From Aromatoleum sp. (GTDB lineage Bacteria; Pseudomonadota; Gammaproteobacteria; Burkholderiales; Casimicrobiaceae): a stretch of DNA of 6,621 nt. Positions 1 through 5,776 of this stretch are shown here, one piece after another. The notes below the pieces were generated by a model. The model had not been told where the DNA came from and did not search any database. It saw only the letters and a program-made list of their open reading frames with translations. The DNA lies in NCBI GenBank assembly GCA_010365205.1, contig JAAFGU010000132.1:5434-12054 (forward strand), given 5' to 3'. A program made the position numbers and the translations under genes. Position 1 is the first letter of the stretch; every line of letters starts with the position of its first letter.

Positions 1-174
1 CTTCCCTGGTACGCGCTACCGCTCTTGCTGCTCGTCCCACTCTCCGCCGGGCTCCGGGCGCCGCAGCGAGCGCCGCGGATCGGCCGCGCGACCGTCCTCG
101 CCGGCTATGCGCTGATCGCGGCGGCCGTCCCCATCCTTGCCGCGTGGTACGCCGCGCGGGGATCGTTGTTCTGA
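1..174 (+). CDS. C-terminal fragment of an unrecognised integral membrane protein
   Basis: The frame is open from the first base to a TGA at 172-174 and gives 57 residues; the start lies outside the window. The fragment begins LPWYALPLLLLVPLSAGL, a hydrophobic stretch, then a short basic Arg/Pro-rich loop (residues 19-30), then a second hydrophobic helix (about 32-50) and a short tail ending GSLF. Two transmembrane segments joined by a positively charged, probably cytoplasmic, loop is the simplest reading. I do not recognise the family. In E. coli the gene before yceI is a cytochrome b561 homologue (yceJ), but no b561 haem-ligand pattern is visible here, so I do not transfer that name. The stop lies 20 nt before the YceI start and the YceI ribosome site falls in that gap, which suggests one transcript. 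Confidence 0.6.
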   Translation, partial: LPWYALPLLLLVPLSAGLRAPQRAPRIGRATVLAGYALIAAAVPILAAWYAARGSLF

Positions 175-181
175 CTCACCC

Positions 182-187
182 GGAGGA
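182..187 (+). promoter_or_regulatory. Shine-Dalgarno site for the YceI-family gene
   Basis: GGAGGA ends 7 nt before the ATG at 195. It selects this ATG over the in-frame upstream GTG at 144, which would overlap the preceding gene and place 17 extra, partly charged residues before the signal peptide. Confidence 0.8.
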
Positions 188-194
188 AACGCGC

Positions 195-779
195 ATGTCC
201 AAAATTCTCGCCGCTCTTGTTCTCGCCGCGACGCCGGTCGTGGCCACCGCCGCAGCCGAAAGCTACACCCTCGACCCGTATTACCCGATCAGCTTCTCCG
301 GCGACCATCTGGACATGGCCACCGTCTATGGCCATTTCTCGAAGATCTCCGGCAAGATCACCATCGACCGGCTCGCAAGGACAGGCGCGGTGGACATCAC
401 GGTCGAAACCGCGTCGGTCGATACCGGCGATGCGGACAAGGGCGGGCGGGCGCGCTCGCGCGACGAGCACCTGCGCTCCGCCGACTTCTTCAATGCCGCG
501 GAATTCCCCACGATGACGTACAAGGCGACGAACGTGTTCTTTTCCGCCGACGCTCCTGCCCTCATCGACGGCAACCTCACGCTTCTCGGCGTCACCAGGC
601 CGGTGAAGCTCACGATCCAGCGCTTCAAGTGCGTTCCGGCATCCGGCACCACCAGGGAGCGCTGCGGAGGCAACGCCACGGGCAAGCTGAAGCGCTCTGA
701 TTTCGGCATGAAGTACGGGATCCCCGCCATCGGCGACGAGATCACGCTGCTGGTCGGATTCGAGGCAACGAAGGACTGA
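195..779 (+). CDS. YceI-family periplasmic lipocalin-like protein
   Basis: This 194-residue protein belongs to the YceI family: secreted antiparallel beta-barrel proteins that bind long isoprenoid or amphiphilic ligands in the periplasm. Residues 1-21 form a Sec signal peptide (MSKILAALVL, hydrophobic core, then an Ala-rich cleavage region before ESYTLD). Family motifs occur in order: YTLDPYYPISFSGDHL (24-39), a HFSKISGKI strand (47-55), RDEHLRSADFFNAAEFPTM (89-107), GNLTLLGVTRPVKLTI (126-141) and the C-terminal RSDFGMKYG...DEITLLVGFEA (167-191). Length matches E. coli YceI (about 190). Cys146 and Cys157 flank a loop and could form a disulfide in the periplasm, as in a subset of family members. 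It is probably co-transcribed with the membrane-protein gene 20 nt upstream, and a terminator candidate lies about 70 nt downstream. The family assignment is firm; the ligand and physiological role are not visible. Confidence 0.93.
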   Translation: MSKILAALVLAATPVVATAAAESYTLDPYYPISFSGDHLDMATVYGHFSKISGKITIDRLARTGAVDITVETASVDTGDADKGGRARSRDEHLRSADFFNAAEFPTMTYKATNVFFSADAPALIDGNLTLLGVTRPVKLTIQRFKCVPASGTTRERCGGNATGKLKRSDFGMKYGIPAIGDEITLLVGFEATKD

Positions 780-847
780 GTTCGAGCCGGCTGCGTGCCC
801 ATGCTTCGGTCGCGCGCTGCGCGTCTGCCAAGCCCGTCCCGATCGCC

Positions 848-876
848 GCGGCGCGACGCGCGCTGCAGTTTTCGTT
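848..876 (+). terminator. Candidate rho-independent terminator after the YceI-family gene
   Basis: Bases 848-855 pair with 859-866 to give an 8-bp, almost all-GC stem with one G-U pair and a 3-nt loop (ACG). It is followed by AGTTTTCGTT, a short interrupted T-rich stretch (869-872 and 875-876). It lies 69 nt past the YceI stop in the right orientation. The T tract is short, so efficiency is uncertain. Confidence 0.5.
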
Positions 877-896
877 GAGTGCTTCTGACGTGCTCA

Positions 897-930
897 CGGA
901 CGCGCGTCCGCCGGCGACCGCTCGCGGACG
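897..930. repeat. Overlapping palindromes sharing a CGGACG/CGTCCG core
   Basis: Bases 897-910 are a perfect 14-bp palindrome (CGGACGCGCGTCCG). Its right arm, CGTCCGC at 905-911, also pairs with GCGGACG at 924-930, giving a 7-bp stem with a 12-nt loop. The two structures exclude each other. They sit between the convergent ends of the YceI-family and MarC-family genes, so a role in transcript ends is possible. Neither has a following T tract on either strand. Confidence 0.4.
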
Positions 931-950
931 GAGGCGGCTCCGTCGAAGGA

Positions 951-962
951 CTCGCTAGCGAG
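951..962. repeat. 12-bp perfect palindrome over the end of the MarC-family gene
   Basis: CTCGCTAGCGAG reads the same on both strands and contains the TAG stop (minus strand, 955-957) of the MarC-family gene. With no loop and no T tract it is not a convincing terminator; it may be chance. Confidence 0.3.
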
Positions 963-1557
963 CGAGCTGCGTGACGAACGTCCGCACGCCGCCCAGCAGC
1001 ATCTCGACGGCGAGTGCGGTCAGCACCAGGCCCATCAGCCGCTCCATCGCCAGCACCGCGCGCTCGCCGAGCAACGCCTGCAGCCGGTGCGCCGCCAGCA
1101 GCACCAGCGTCGTCGCCGCCATCGCGGCCGAAAGCGCCAGCGTCCAGACGCCCAGATGCGCCGGATCGCGCGATGCCATCAGCATCACCGTCGCCAGTGC
1201 GGACGGCCCGGCGATCGACGGAATCGCCAGTGGAACGAGGAACGGCTCCGCCCCCGGCAGGTCGCCGAAGATGCCCTCCGGCCGCGGAAACACCATTCGC
1301 AGCGCGATCATGAACAGGATGACGCCGCCGGCGATCGACAGCGACGTTTCCGAAAGGTGCAGCCACTGGAGGAAATTCGTTCCGCCAAACATGAACGCAA
1401 GCAGGATCACGTAGGCGGCGACGCACTCGCGGACGACGATCCACGATCGCCGCTGCGGCACGACGCCCTTCATGGCCGAGACGACGACAGGGACGTTGCC
1501 GAACGGGTCGATGACCAGGACCAGCAGTATGGTCGCGGAAAACAGTTCGGCATTCAT
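955..1557 (-). CDS. MarC-family integral inner-membrane protein
   Basis: The product is 200 residues, the usual length for the MarC/YhgN/YchE family (UPF0056), inner-membrane proteins with about six helices and no established transport substrate. Despite the historical name, marC was shown not to cause multiple antibiotic resistance. Hallmarks are the N-terminal LLVLVIDPFGNVPVV (11-25), the central EPFLVPLAIPSIAGPSAL (104-121) and the C-terminal ERLMGLVLTALAVEMLLGG (172-190). Hydrophobic segments lie at about 5-27, 43-60, 72-90, 105-127, 136-156 and 172-190. I chose the ATG at 1557 because homologues begin just before the first helix in this way; the frame stays open upstream to 1782 but would run into the divergent peptidase gene with non-hydrophobic, family-unlike sequence. 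No strong Shine-Dalgarno is seen. It is transcribed away from the peptidase gene and converges with the YceI-family gene. I leave the symbol empty because the family has several paralogues. Confidence 0.92.
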   Translation of the reverse strand: MNAELFSATILLVLVIDPFGNVPVVVSAMKGVVPQRRSWIVVRECVAAYVILLAFMFGGTNFLQWLHLSETSLSIAGGVILFMIALRMVFPRPEGIFGDLPGAEPFLVPLAIPSIAGPSALATVMLMASRDPAHLGVWTLALSAAMAATTLVLLAAHRLQALLGERAVLAMERLMGLVLTALAVEMLLGGVRTFVTQLAR

Positions 1558-1590
1558 CGGCACGGCGGACGCTTTGTCGGTCGGGGCGGC

Positions 1591-1596
1591 AGTATA
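1591..1596 (-). promoter_or_regulatory. Possible -10 box for the MarC-family gene
   Basis: On the minus strand this reads TATACT, five of six matches to TATAAT. It lies 33 nt upstream of the ATG at 1557, implying a leader of roughly 27 nt. No good -35 is visible at the expected distance, which falls in the 11-bp tandem repeat. Confidence 0.35.
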
Positions 1597-1609
1597 TCGC
1601 GGCCGGTTC

Positions 1610-1631
1610 CGGCCGAGTCCCGGCCGAGTCC
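1610..1631. repeat. 11-bp tandem duplication in the divergent promoter region
   Basis: CGGCCGAGTCC occurs twice head to tail (1610-1620 and 1621-1631) without mismatch. It lies between the -10 candidates of the MarC-family and peptidase genes, where both -35 regions would fall. It could be a replication-slippage duplication or a pair of operator half-sites. Confidence 0.6.
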
Positions 1632-1637
1632 CGGCGG

Positions 1638-1646
1638 TGACATAAT
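1638..1646 (+). promoter_or_regulatory. Possible extended -10 promoter for the S9A peptidase
   Basis: TGACATAAT has the TGn extension followed by CATAAT (five of six to TATAAT). This predicts a start near 1653 and a leader of about 26 nt before the ATG at 1679. No clear -35 is present, which an extended -10 can tolerate. A weak ribosome site, GGGA at 1668-1671, ends 7 nt before the ATG. Confidence 0.45.
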
Positions 1647-1678
1647 CGCGCACTTCGCCGCGTTCCCGGGATATCGAC

Positions 1679-3853
1679 ATGTCACACGTATTTTCTCTCG
1701 CTCGCACGGCCGCCGCGCTGTTCCTCGCCGCCGCTGCGGCCCACGCCGCCGCCCAGGCCAAGCCCCCCGTCGCAACCGTCAAGGATATCGTCGATACCTA
1801 TTTCGGCGTCGCCGTGCCGGACCCGTATCGGTACATGGAGGATCTCAAGAATGCCGACGTCGCGACCTGGATGAAGGCGCAGGCGGACTACACCCGGAGC
1901 GTGCTCGACCGGATTCCGCAACGCAGCAGCGTGCTGAACGAGATCCAGAAATACGGCGACGCGGCCTCCGCCCGCATCGCCAATGTGCAGATCGTGGGCG
2001 ACCACGTCTACTACGAAAAACGTCTCGCCAACGAGAACATCCCGAAGCTCTATGTGCGCCGCGGCATCGCCGGCAAGGAACGGCTGCTGGTCGACCCGGA
2101 GGCAACCAAGGGTACCGCCGGCGAGCACTATTCGCTGAGCTATTACGCGCCGTCGCCTGACAACAAGTACGTCGCCTGCGGAATTGCCGCCAGTGGTTCC
2201 GAGGAAGCGGTGCTTCATGTGCGCGATGTCGCGACGGGCAAAGCGGTGGGCGAACCCATCGATCGCGCGAAATTTGCCGCCCCATCTTGGCTGCCGGACG
2301 GCCGCCTGCTGTACGCGCGGCTTCCCAAACTGCCCGCAGGCGCGCCCGAGACCGAGCGATACCAGAAAATCCGCGTCTACGCACACAGGCTCGGTGCGGA
2401 CGCCGATGCCGACGCCGAAATGCTCGGGCCCGGGTTCTCGTCGCGGATCAGCGTCGGTCCCGCCGAGCAGCCTTATGTGTTCAGCGTTCCCGGCAGCCGA
2501 TACGCCGTCGCGATGGTCATCAACGGCACCAAGCGCGAACTCCGCCTGTACTCGGCGCCGCTGGCAGCACTTTCCGGCAAGGACACCCCGTGGCTGCCGG
2601 TAGCCGAGACGGCCGACGAAGTGACCGACTTCACCATCGCCGGCGACGAGATCTTTCTGATGACGCACAAGGGCACGCCGCGATTCAAGGTGCTGCGCGC
2701 CGCTCTCGGCGGCGGCGCCGGCGTCACGGTCATCCCTCAAAGCGACGCCGTCATCACCGGCCTCGCGGCGGCTAAGGATGCGCTTTACGTGCGGCAGATG
2801 ACCGGCGGTCTGAGCGATCTCGTGCGCTTGAGTTTCGGCGCCGGTGCGAAACCGACGAAGGTGAAGCTGCCGTTCTCCGGCGACATCGACTCGCTGTCCG
2901 CGGATCCGCGAGTGCCGGGCGTAGTCTTCAACGCCATGGCGTGGACGAAATTCGGCGGCTACTACGCGTTCGAGCCGAAAACGGGTGCGGTCGCCGACAC
3001 GAAGCTGCAGCCGCAGGGACCGTACGACAACCCGAGCGACCTCGTCGCGACCGAGGTCCGCGTCAAGTCGCACGACGGTACGATGGTGCCGTTGTCGATC
3101 GTGCACAAGAAAGGAATCACGCTCGACGGCACGAATCCGACGATCCTCTGGGGCTACGGCGCGTACGGCATATCGCAGACGCCGTTCTACCGGCCGACGT
3201 TCCTGCCGTGGTTCGAGCGCGGCGGCATCTTCGCGGTCGCGCACGTGCGCGGCGGCGGCGAGGACGGCGAAGAATGGTACAAGGCCGGTTACAAGGCGAC
3301 GAAGCCGAACACGTGGAAGGACGCGATCGCGTGCGCCGAGTGGCTCGTCGCCAACAAGTATGCGGCGCCGGCGAAGATCGCGATCATGGGCGGCAGCGCC
3401 GGCGGCATCTACGTCGGCCGTTCGATCACCGAGCGCCCCGACCTCTTCGGCGCCGCAATCGACGCGGTGCCGGTGTCCGACACACTGCGCTTTGAATTCA
3501 GCGCCAACGGGGTCGCCAACATCCCTGAATTCGGCACCGTCAAGGAAGAGGCCGGGTTCAGGGGCCTGAACGCGATGAGCGCGTATCACGCGGTCAAGGA
3601 CGGGACGCCGTACCCCGCGGTACTGGTGACGACCGGCTTCAACGACTCGCGCGTGCCGGCTTGGCAGGCGGGCAAGATGGCGGCGCGATTGCAGGCCGCG
3701 ACGACGAGCGGCAAGCCGGTGCTGCTTCGAGTCGACTACGACGCCGGCCATGGCATCGGTTCGACCAAGATGCAGGCCTACGAGGAGCGCGCCGACATAT
3801 TCGCGTTCCTGCTGTGGCAATTCGGCGCGAAGGGCTTCCAGCCACAGCCGTAA
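1679..3853 (+). CDS. Secreted prolyl-oligopeptidase-family (S9A) serine peptidase
   Basis: The product has 724 residues: a signal peptide (about 1-25, Ala-rich core), an N-terminal family segment (VPDPYRYMEDL, 46-56), a seven-bladed beta-propeller region (about 95-450) and a C-terminal alpha/beta-hydrolase domain (about 455-718). The triad is readable: Ser573 in GGSAGG, Asp656 in GFNDSRVP and His691 in DAGHGIG. Tyr493 in WGYGAYG is the likely oxyanion-hole tyrosine, and Arg658 matches Arg643 of porcine prolyl oligopeptidase, which holds the substrate carbonyl. The family cleaves short peptides, classically after proline; the propeller excludes folded proteins. Two differences stand out. The nucleophile elbow is GGSAGG rather than the usual GGSNGG. 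An ungapped alignment from LRFEF to PEFG puts Asn614 at porcine Trp595, the residue that stacks on proline, so post-proline specificity is uncertain. The signal peptide predicts a periplasmic or outer location. It is probably monocistronic; the next gene has its own promoter. Family is certain, substrate is not. Confidence 0.93.
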   Translation: MSHVFSLARTAAALFLAAAAAHAAAQAKPPVATVKDIVDTYFGVAVPDPYRYMEDLKNADVATWMKAQADYTRSVLDRIPQRSSVLNEIQKYGDAASARIANVQIVGDHVYYEKRLANENIPKLYVRRGIAGKERLLVDPEATKGTAGEHYSLSYYAPSPDNKYVACGIAASGSEEAVLHVRDVATGKAVGEPIDRAKFAAPSWLPDGRLLYARLPKLPAGAPETERYQKIRVYAHRLGADADADAEMLGPGFSSRISVGPAEQPYVFSVPGSRYAVAMVINGTKRELRLYSAPLAALSGKDTPWLPVAETADEVTDFTIAGDEIFLMTHKGTPRFKVLRAALGGGAGVTVIPQSDAVITGLAAAKDALYVRQMTGGLSDLVRLSFGAGAKPTKVKLPFSGDIDSLSADPRVPGVVFNAMAWTKFGGYYAFEPKTGAVADTKLQPQGPYDNPSDLVATEVRVKSHDGTMVPLSIVHKKGITLDGTNPTILWGYGAYGISQTPFYRPTFLPWFERGGIFAVAHVRGGGEDGEEWYKAGYKATKPNTWKDAIACAEWLVANKYAAPAKIAIMGGSAGGIYVGRSITERPDLFGAAIDAVPVSDTLRFEFSANGVANIPEFGTVKEEAGFRGLNAMSAYHAVKDGTPYPAVLVTTGFNDSRVPAWQAGKMAARLQAATTSGKPVLLRVDYDAGHGIGSTKMQAYEERADIFAFLLWQFGAKGFQPQP

Positions 3854-3917
3854 CCTCAGTGACACCGGCGCGGCCGGACTCTGCGCCAGCGGACGCGCTC
3901 AGCGAATGGGGTCCTTC

Positions 3918-3946
3918 TTGGCTTGTGTCCGCGGTTGCCCTAGTAT
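3918..3946 (+). promoter_or_regulatory. Sigma70-like promoter for the substrate-binding protein gene
   Basis: TTGGCT (3918-3923) and TAGTAT (3941-3946) each match the consensus at four of six positions and are separated by exactly 17 nt. The predicted start near 3953 gives a leader of about 100 nt to the ATG at 4056. It lies 65 nt after the peptidase stop, so the binding-protein gene can be expressed independently. Confidence 0.5.
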
Positions 3947-4043
3947 GTGACGGCGCGGATCGCGGGTGGAGTTGAGCGTTGTCGACCGTGCAGGACTTGC
4001 CGATTCCGCCACCGAGGGCGCCTTGACGCGCACGCGTTCCCGC

Positions 4044-4048
4044 AGGGG
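4044..4048 (+). promoter_or_regulatory. Shine-Dalgarno site favouring the ATG at 4056
   Basis: AGGGG ends 7 nt before the ATG at 4056. This supports that start over the longer frame from GTG at 3966 (30 more residues with no signal-peptide character) and over the internal ATG at 4113, which would remove the arginine-rich n-region of the signal peptide. Confidence 0.5.
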
Positions 4049-4055
4049 CAGCGAG

Positions 4056-5078
4056 ATGGAGACCGATTCCACGGAATTGCGGACCGGACCCGCGTCGCAG
4101 CGGCGTCGAATCATGTTGCGGGCCGCGCTCTGTGGCGCCGCCCTCGCTGTGCCGCTCGGGGCGTTCGCCCAGCGCCAACCCGGCGCCTGGCGCATCGGAT
4201 TCCTGGCCTCCGGTTCGTCGTCGACCCGCGTCTTCGACGGCTTTCGGCAGGGCATGCGCGAACTCGGCCATGTCGAGGGACGGCAATTCGACATCGAGTG
4301 GCGTTTCGCGAACGGAGTCTACGATCGTCTGCCGGGGCTTGCGGCGGAACTGCTGAAGTCGAACGTCGATGTCGTCGTCGCCGCGACGGCGCCGAGCGTC
4401 CAGGCCATGCATCGGGCAACGGCCACGATCCCGATCGTGATGGTCGCCGTCCCCGACCCCGTCGGCGAGGGATTCGCGACCAGCCTTTCGAGGCCCGGCG
4501 GCAACATCACCGGTCTGTCCAACATTGTCGTCGAGGTCAGCAGCAAGCACCTCGAATTGTTGGGCGTTGCGGTGCCCAGGCTATCGCGCGTCGCCGTGCT
4601 GCTCAATCCGCTCAACCCCAGCGATTCGCTGATTCTGGAGCAGATCCACGGCGCAGCCTACGGGCGCGGCATCAAGGTGTTGCCGGTCGAAGCAAGCACG
4701 GCCGCCCAGATCGAGGCCGGATTCGGCGCGATGGTCCGGGCGCGCAGCGAGGCCATGATCGTCGCGGCGGACTCGTACTTCGACGTCCAGCGCGACCAGA
4801 TCGCGAAGCTCGCGCTCGCGAACCGCCTGCCGGCGATATCGTCGAATCGGGAGATGACGGAGGCCGGCGGCCTGATGAGCTATGGGCAGGATCTGACCGA
4901 GCATTATCGGCGCGCCGCGACCTACGTCGACAAGATCGTCAAGGGCGCGAAGCCGGGCGACCTTCCGATCGAACAGCCGACGGTCCTCGAACTGGTCATC
5001 AATCGCCGAACCGTCGCCGCACTCGGGCTCACCGTTGCCCGCGAACTGGCGCTGCGCGCCGACAAGCTGATTGATTGA
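4056..5078 (+). CDS. ABC transporter substrate-binding protein (PF04392 / TrpX-like family)
   Basis: From the chosen ATG the protein has 340 residues. It is a periplasmic binding protein of the ABC_sub_bind family (COG2984), which includes the tryptophan/tyrosine binder TrpX. Residues 16-39 form the export signal: QRRRIML, a hydrophobic core, then GAFA before QRQPG. The QRRRIML segment resembles a twin-arginine motif, so Tat export is possible. Family segments follow in order: WRIGFLASGS (45-54), FRQGMRELGHVEGRQFDIEW (63-82), PIVMVAVPDPVGEGFATSL (126-144), RPGGNITGLS (146-155), GLMSYGQDLTEHYRRAA (272-288) and the C-terminal PIEQPTVLELVINRRTVAAL (304-323). Two Rossmann-like lobes joined by a hinge are expected. 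No permease or ATPase gene lies beside it, so it is an orphan, a common arrangement for this family in Betaproteobacteria and Bradyrhizobium. The ligand cannot be read from sequence; aromatic amino acids are only one possibility. It is probably a single-gene unit converging on the CHRD gene. Confidence 0.88.
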   Translation: METDSTELRTGPASQRRRIMLRAALCGAALAVPLGAFAQRQPGAWRIGFLASGSSSTRVFDGFRQGMRELGHVEGRQFDIEWRFANGVYDRLPGLAAELLKSNVDVVVAATAPSVQAMHRATATIPIVMVAVPDPVGEGFATSLSRPGGNITGLSNIVVEVSSKHLELLGVAVPRLSRVAVLLNPLNPSDSLILEQIHGAAYGRGIKVLPVEASTAAQIEAGFGAMVRARSEAMIVAADSYFDVQRDQIAKLALANRLPAISSNREMTEAGGLMSYGQDLTEHYRRAATYVDKIVKGAKPGDLPIEQPTVLELVINRRTVAALGLTVARELALRADKLID

Positions 5079-5198
5079 GCGACCGGACGGCAGGCACTGC
5101 GGCATCCCTTCGTTCGACTCCGCCCGGCGCGGCGCGCACCGGCTTCCTGCGGCGCCGCCGTCGCCGCGATGCCCGATCAGCGCAGCGAGTGCCGCCGA

Positions 5199-5639
5199 TC
5201 AGGGTTTGATCTGACAGCGAATCTCCCCGCTGCGGTGGGCCTCGCTGTGGACGTTGTAGTAGAGATTGCCCGCCTTGAAGCTTGCGTACTGCGCATCGGT
5301 CAGCTTGATCCCGGGTGGCACCGACCACACGGTGTCGGAGGTCTTCGTCAACGGGATCATGATGAGACCGTTCGTGCCCGCGGCGGCCTCGTGCACATGG
5401 GCGACAGTCGCAGTCATCCCGGTCACGGTGACGCTGCCGCTGACGGACCTATCCGCGTCGACGGCGAAAGTGCCGGTTCCGGACGCCGTCGTCGTCACCG
5501 GCGGAATCTCCTGGCTCCCGCTCAGCGTTACCTTGACCTCTTCGCCCGCGGCCGGCCCTGCGTACGGCGCGAACGCTAGCGCGAATGCGGCGGCGATCGC
5601 CCATACTGGACGTCGGCCGATCCTCTTCGACATCTCCAT
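5199..5639 (-). CDS. Small secreted CHRD-domain protein
   Basis: The product is 146 residues with a signal peptide (about 1-31: basic MEMSKRIGRR, hydrophobic core, Ala/Gly cleavage region before EEVKVTLSG) and one CHRD domain (PF07452, named from chordin) filling the rest. Typical features are VTLSGSQEIPPVTT (37-50), the GTGTFAVD strand (54-61), AHVHEAAAGTNG (80-91) and the closing YYNVHSEAHRSGEIR (127-141). In many bacterial members the final motif continues RGQ; here Cys142 replaces that Gly and is the only cysteine. The histidines (81, 83, 131, 135) are family-conserved positions of unknown purpose; no enzymatic activity is established for bacterial CHRD proteins. I chose the ATG at 5639 because a GGAG lies 8 nt upstream; ATG at 5633 and an upstream frame to 5678 are alternatives. 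The gene follows the NADH dehydrogenase gene on the same strand, 137 nt away, with its own promoter candidate. Confidence 0.87.
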   Translation of the reverse strand: MEMSKRIGRRPVWAIAAAFALAFAPYAGPAAGEEVKVTLSGSQEIPPVTTTASGTGTFAVDADRSVSGSVTVTGMTATVAHVHEAAAGTNGLIMIPLTKTSDTVWSVPPGIKLTDAQYASFKAGNLYYNVHSEAHRSGEIRCQIKP

Positions 5640-5647
5640 AGTTCCGG

Positions 5648-5651
5648 CTCC
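5648..5651 (-). promoter_or_regulatory. Ribosome-binding site for the CHRD gene
   Basis: GGAG on the minus strand ends 8 nt before the ATG at 5639. The same spacing is poor for the ATG two codons later (5633), so it decides the start. Confidence 0.5.
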
Positions 5652-5705
5652 ATCGGGCAAGGGGCGGGGCCGGCGCAATGATGCCTGCGATCGCCGGGCG
5701 AGATC

Positions 5706-5734
5706 ATGTTACCGCCGTCGCGGCCTGTCGGCAA
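5706..5734 (-). promoter_or_regulatory. Possible sigma70-like promoter for the CHRD gene
   Basis: On the minus strand TTGCCG (5734-5729) is followed after 17 nt by TAACAT (5711-5706), each four of six to consensus. The predicted start near 5699 gives a leader of about 60 nt. Its -35 directly abuts the hairpin after the NADH dehydrogenase gene. Confidence 0.4.
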
Positions 5735-5735
5735 A

Positions 5736-5757
5736 TCGCGGCCCATCGCCGCCGCGA
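5736..5757 (-). terminator. Weak terminator-like hairpin after the NADH dehydrogenase gene
   Basis: A 7-bp stem (5736-5742 pairs with 5751-5757, all GC apart from one A-T) encloses an 8-nt loop and is followed on the minus strand by a short run, TTG, after the closing A-T pair. It begins about 20 nt past the stop at 5777. The T tract is minimal, so termination may be incomplete and some read-through into the CHRD gene is plausible. Confidence 0.3.
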
Positions 5758-5776
5758 AGGCGACGGAGCCCGATCG

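Noticed and set aside
326..1444. A 372-codon minus-strand open frame spanning parts of the YceI and MarC-family genes
   Set aside because: It crosses two well-supported genes and is Arg-rich with no recognisable motif. It is a shadow of GC-rich codon use.
955..1557. Reading the MarC-family gene as a multidrug-resistance determinant
   Set aside because: The name is historical; MarC was later shown not to contribute to the mar resistance phenotype, and nothing in the sequence indicates drug efflux.
1087..2160. A 357-codon plus-strand open frame across the MarC-family gene and the divergent spacer
   Set aside because: Its product is almost entirely Arg, Gln, Asp and His runs typical of an out-of-frame reading, and it overlaps the start of the peptidase in another frame.
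1679..3853. Apparent shift towards GCG/ACG-type codons in the second half of the peptidase gene, possibly a mosaic
   Set aside because: The shift is slight by eye, both domains belong to the same family in the right order, and no breakpoint is visible. I could not measure it.
1682..3865. A 727-codon open frame antisense to nearly the whole peptidase gene
   Set aside because: It mirrors the peptidase codons; the strong G/C bias at third positions removes stops from the opposite frame. The translation is Arg/Gly/Ala/Val-rich low-order sequence with no family signature, while the sense strand has a complete catalytic domain.
3854..3917. Possible terminator directly after the peptidase
   Set aside because: GGCGC can pair with GCGCC around an 11-nt loop, but the stem is only 5 bp and no T run follows.
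5079..5198. Possible terminator between the convergent binding-protein and CHRD genes
   Set aside because: There are GC-rich palindromic bits, such as the 10-bp GCGGCGCCGC, and a repeated GATCAG, but no stem followed by a T tract on either strand. I see nothing in this spacer that I can name.
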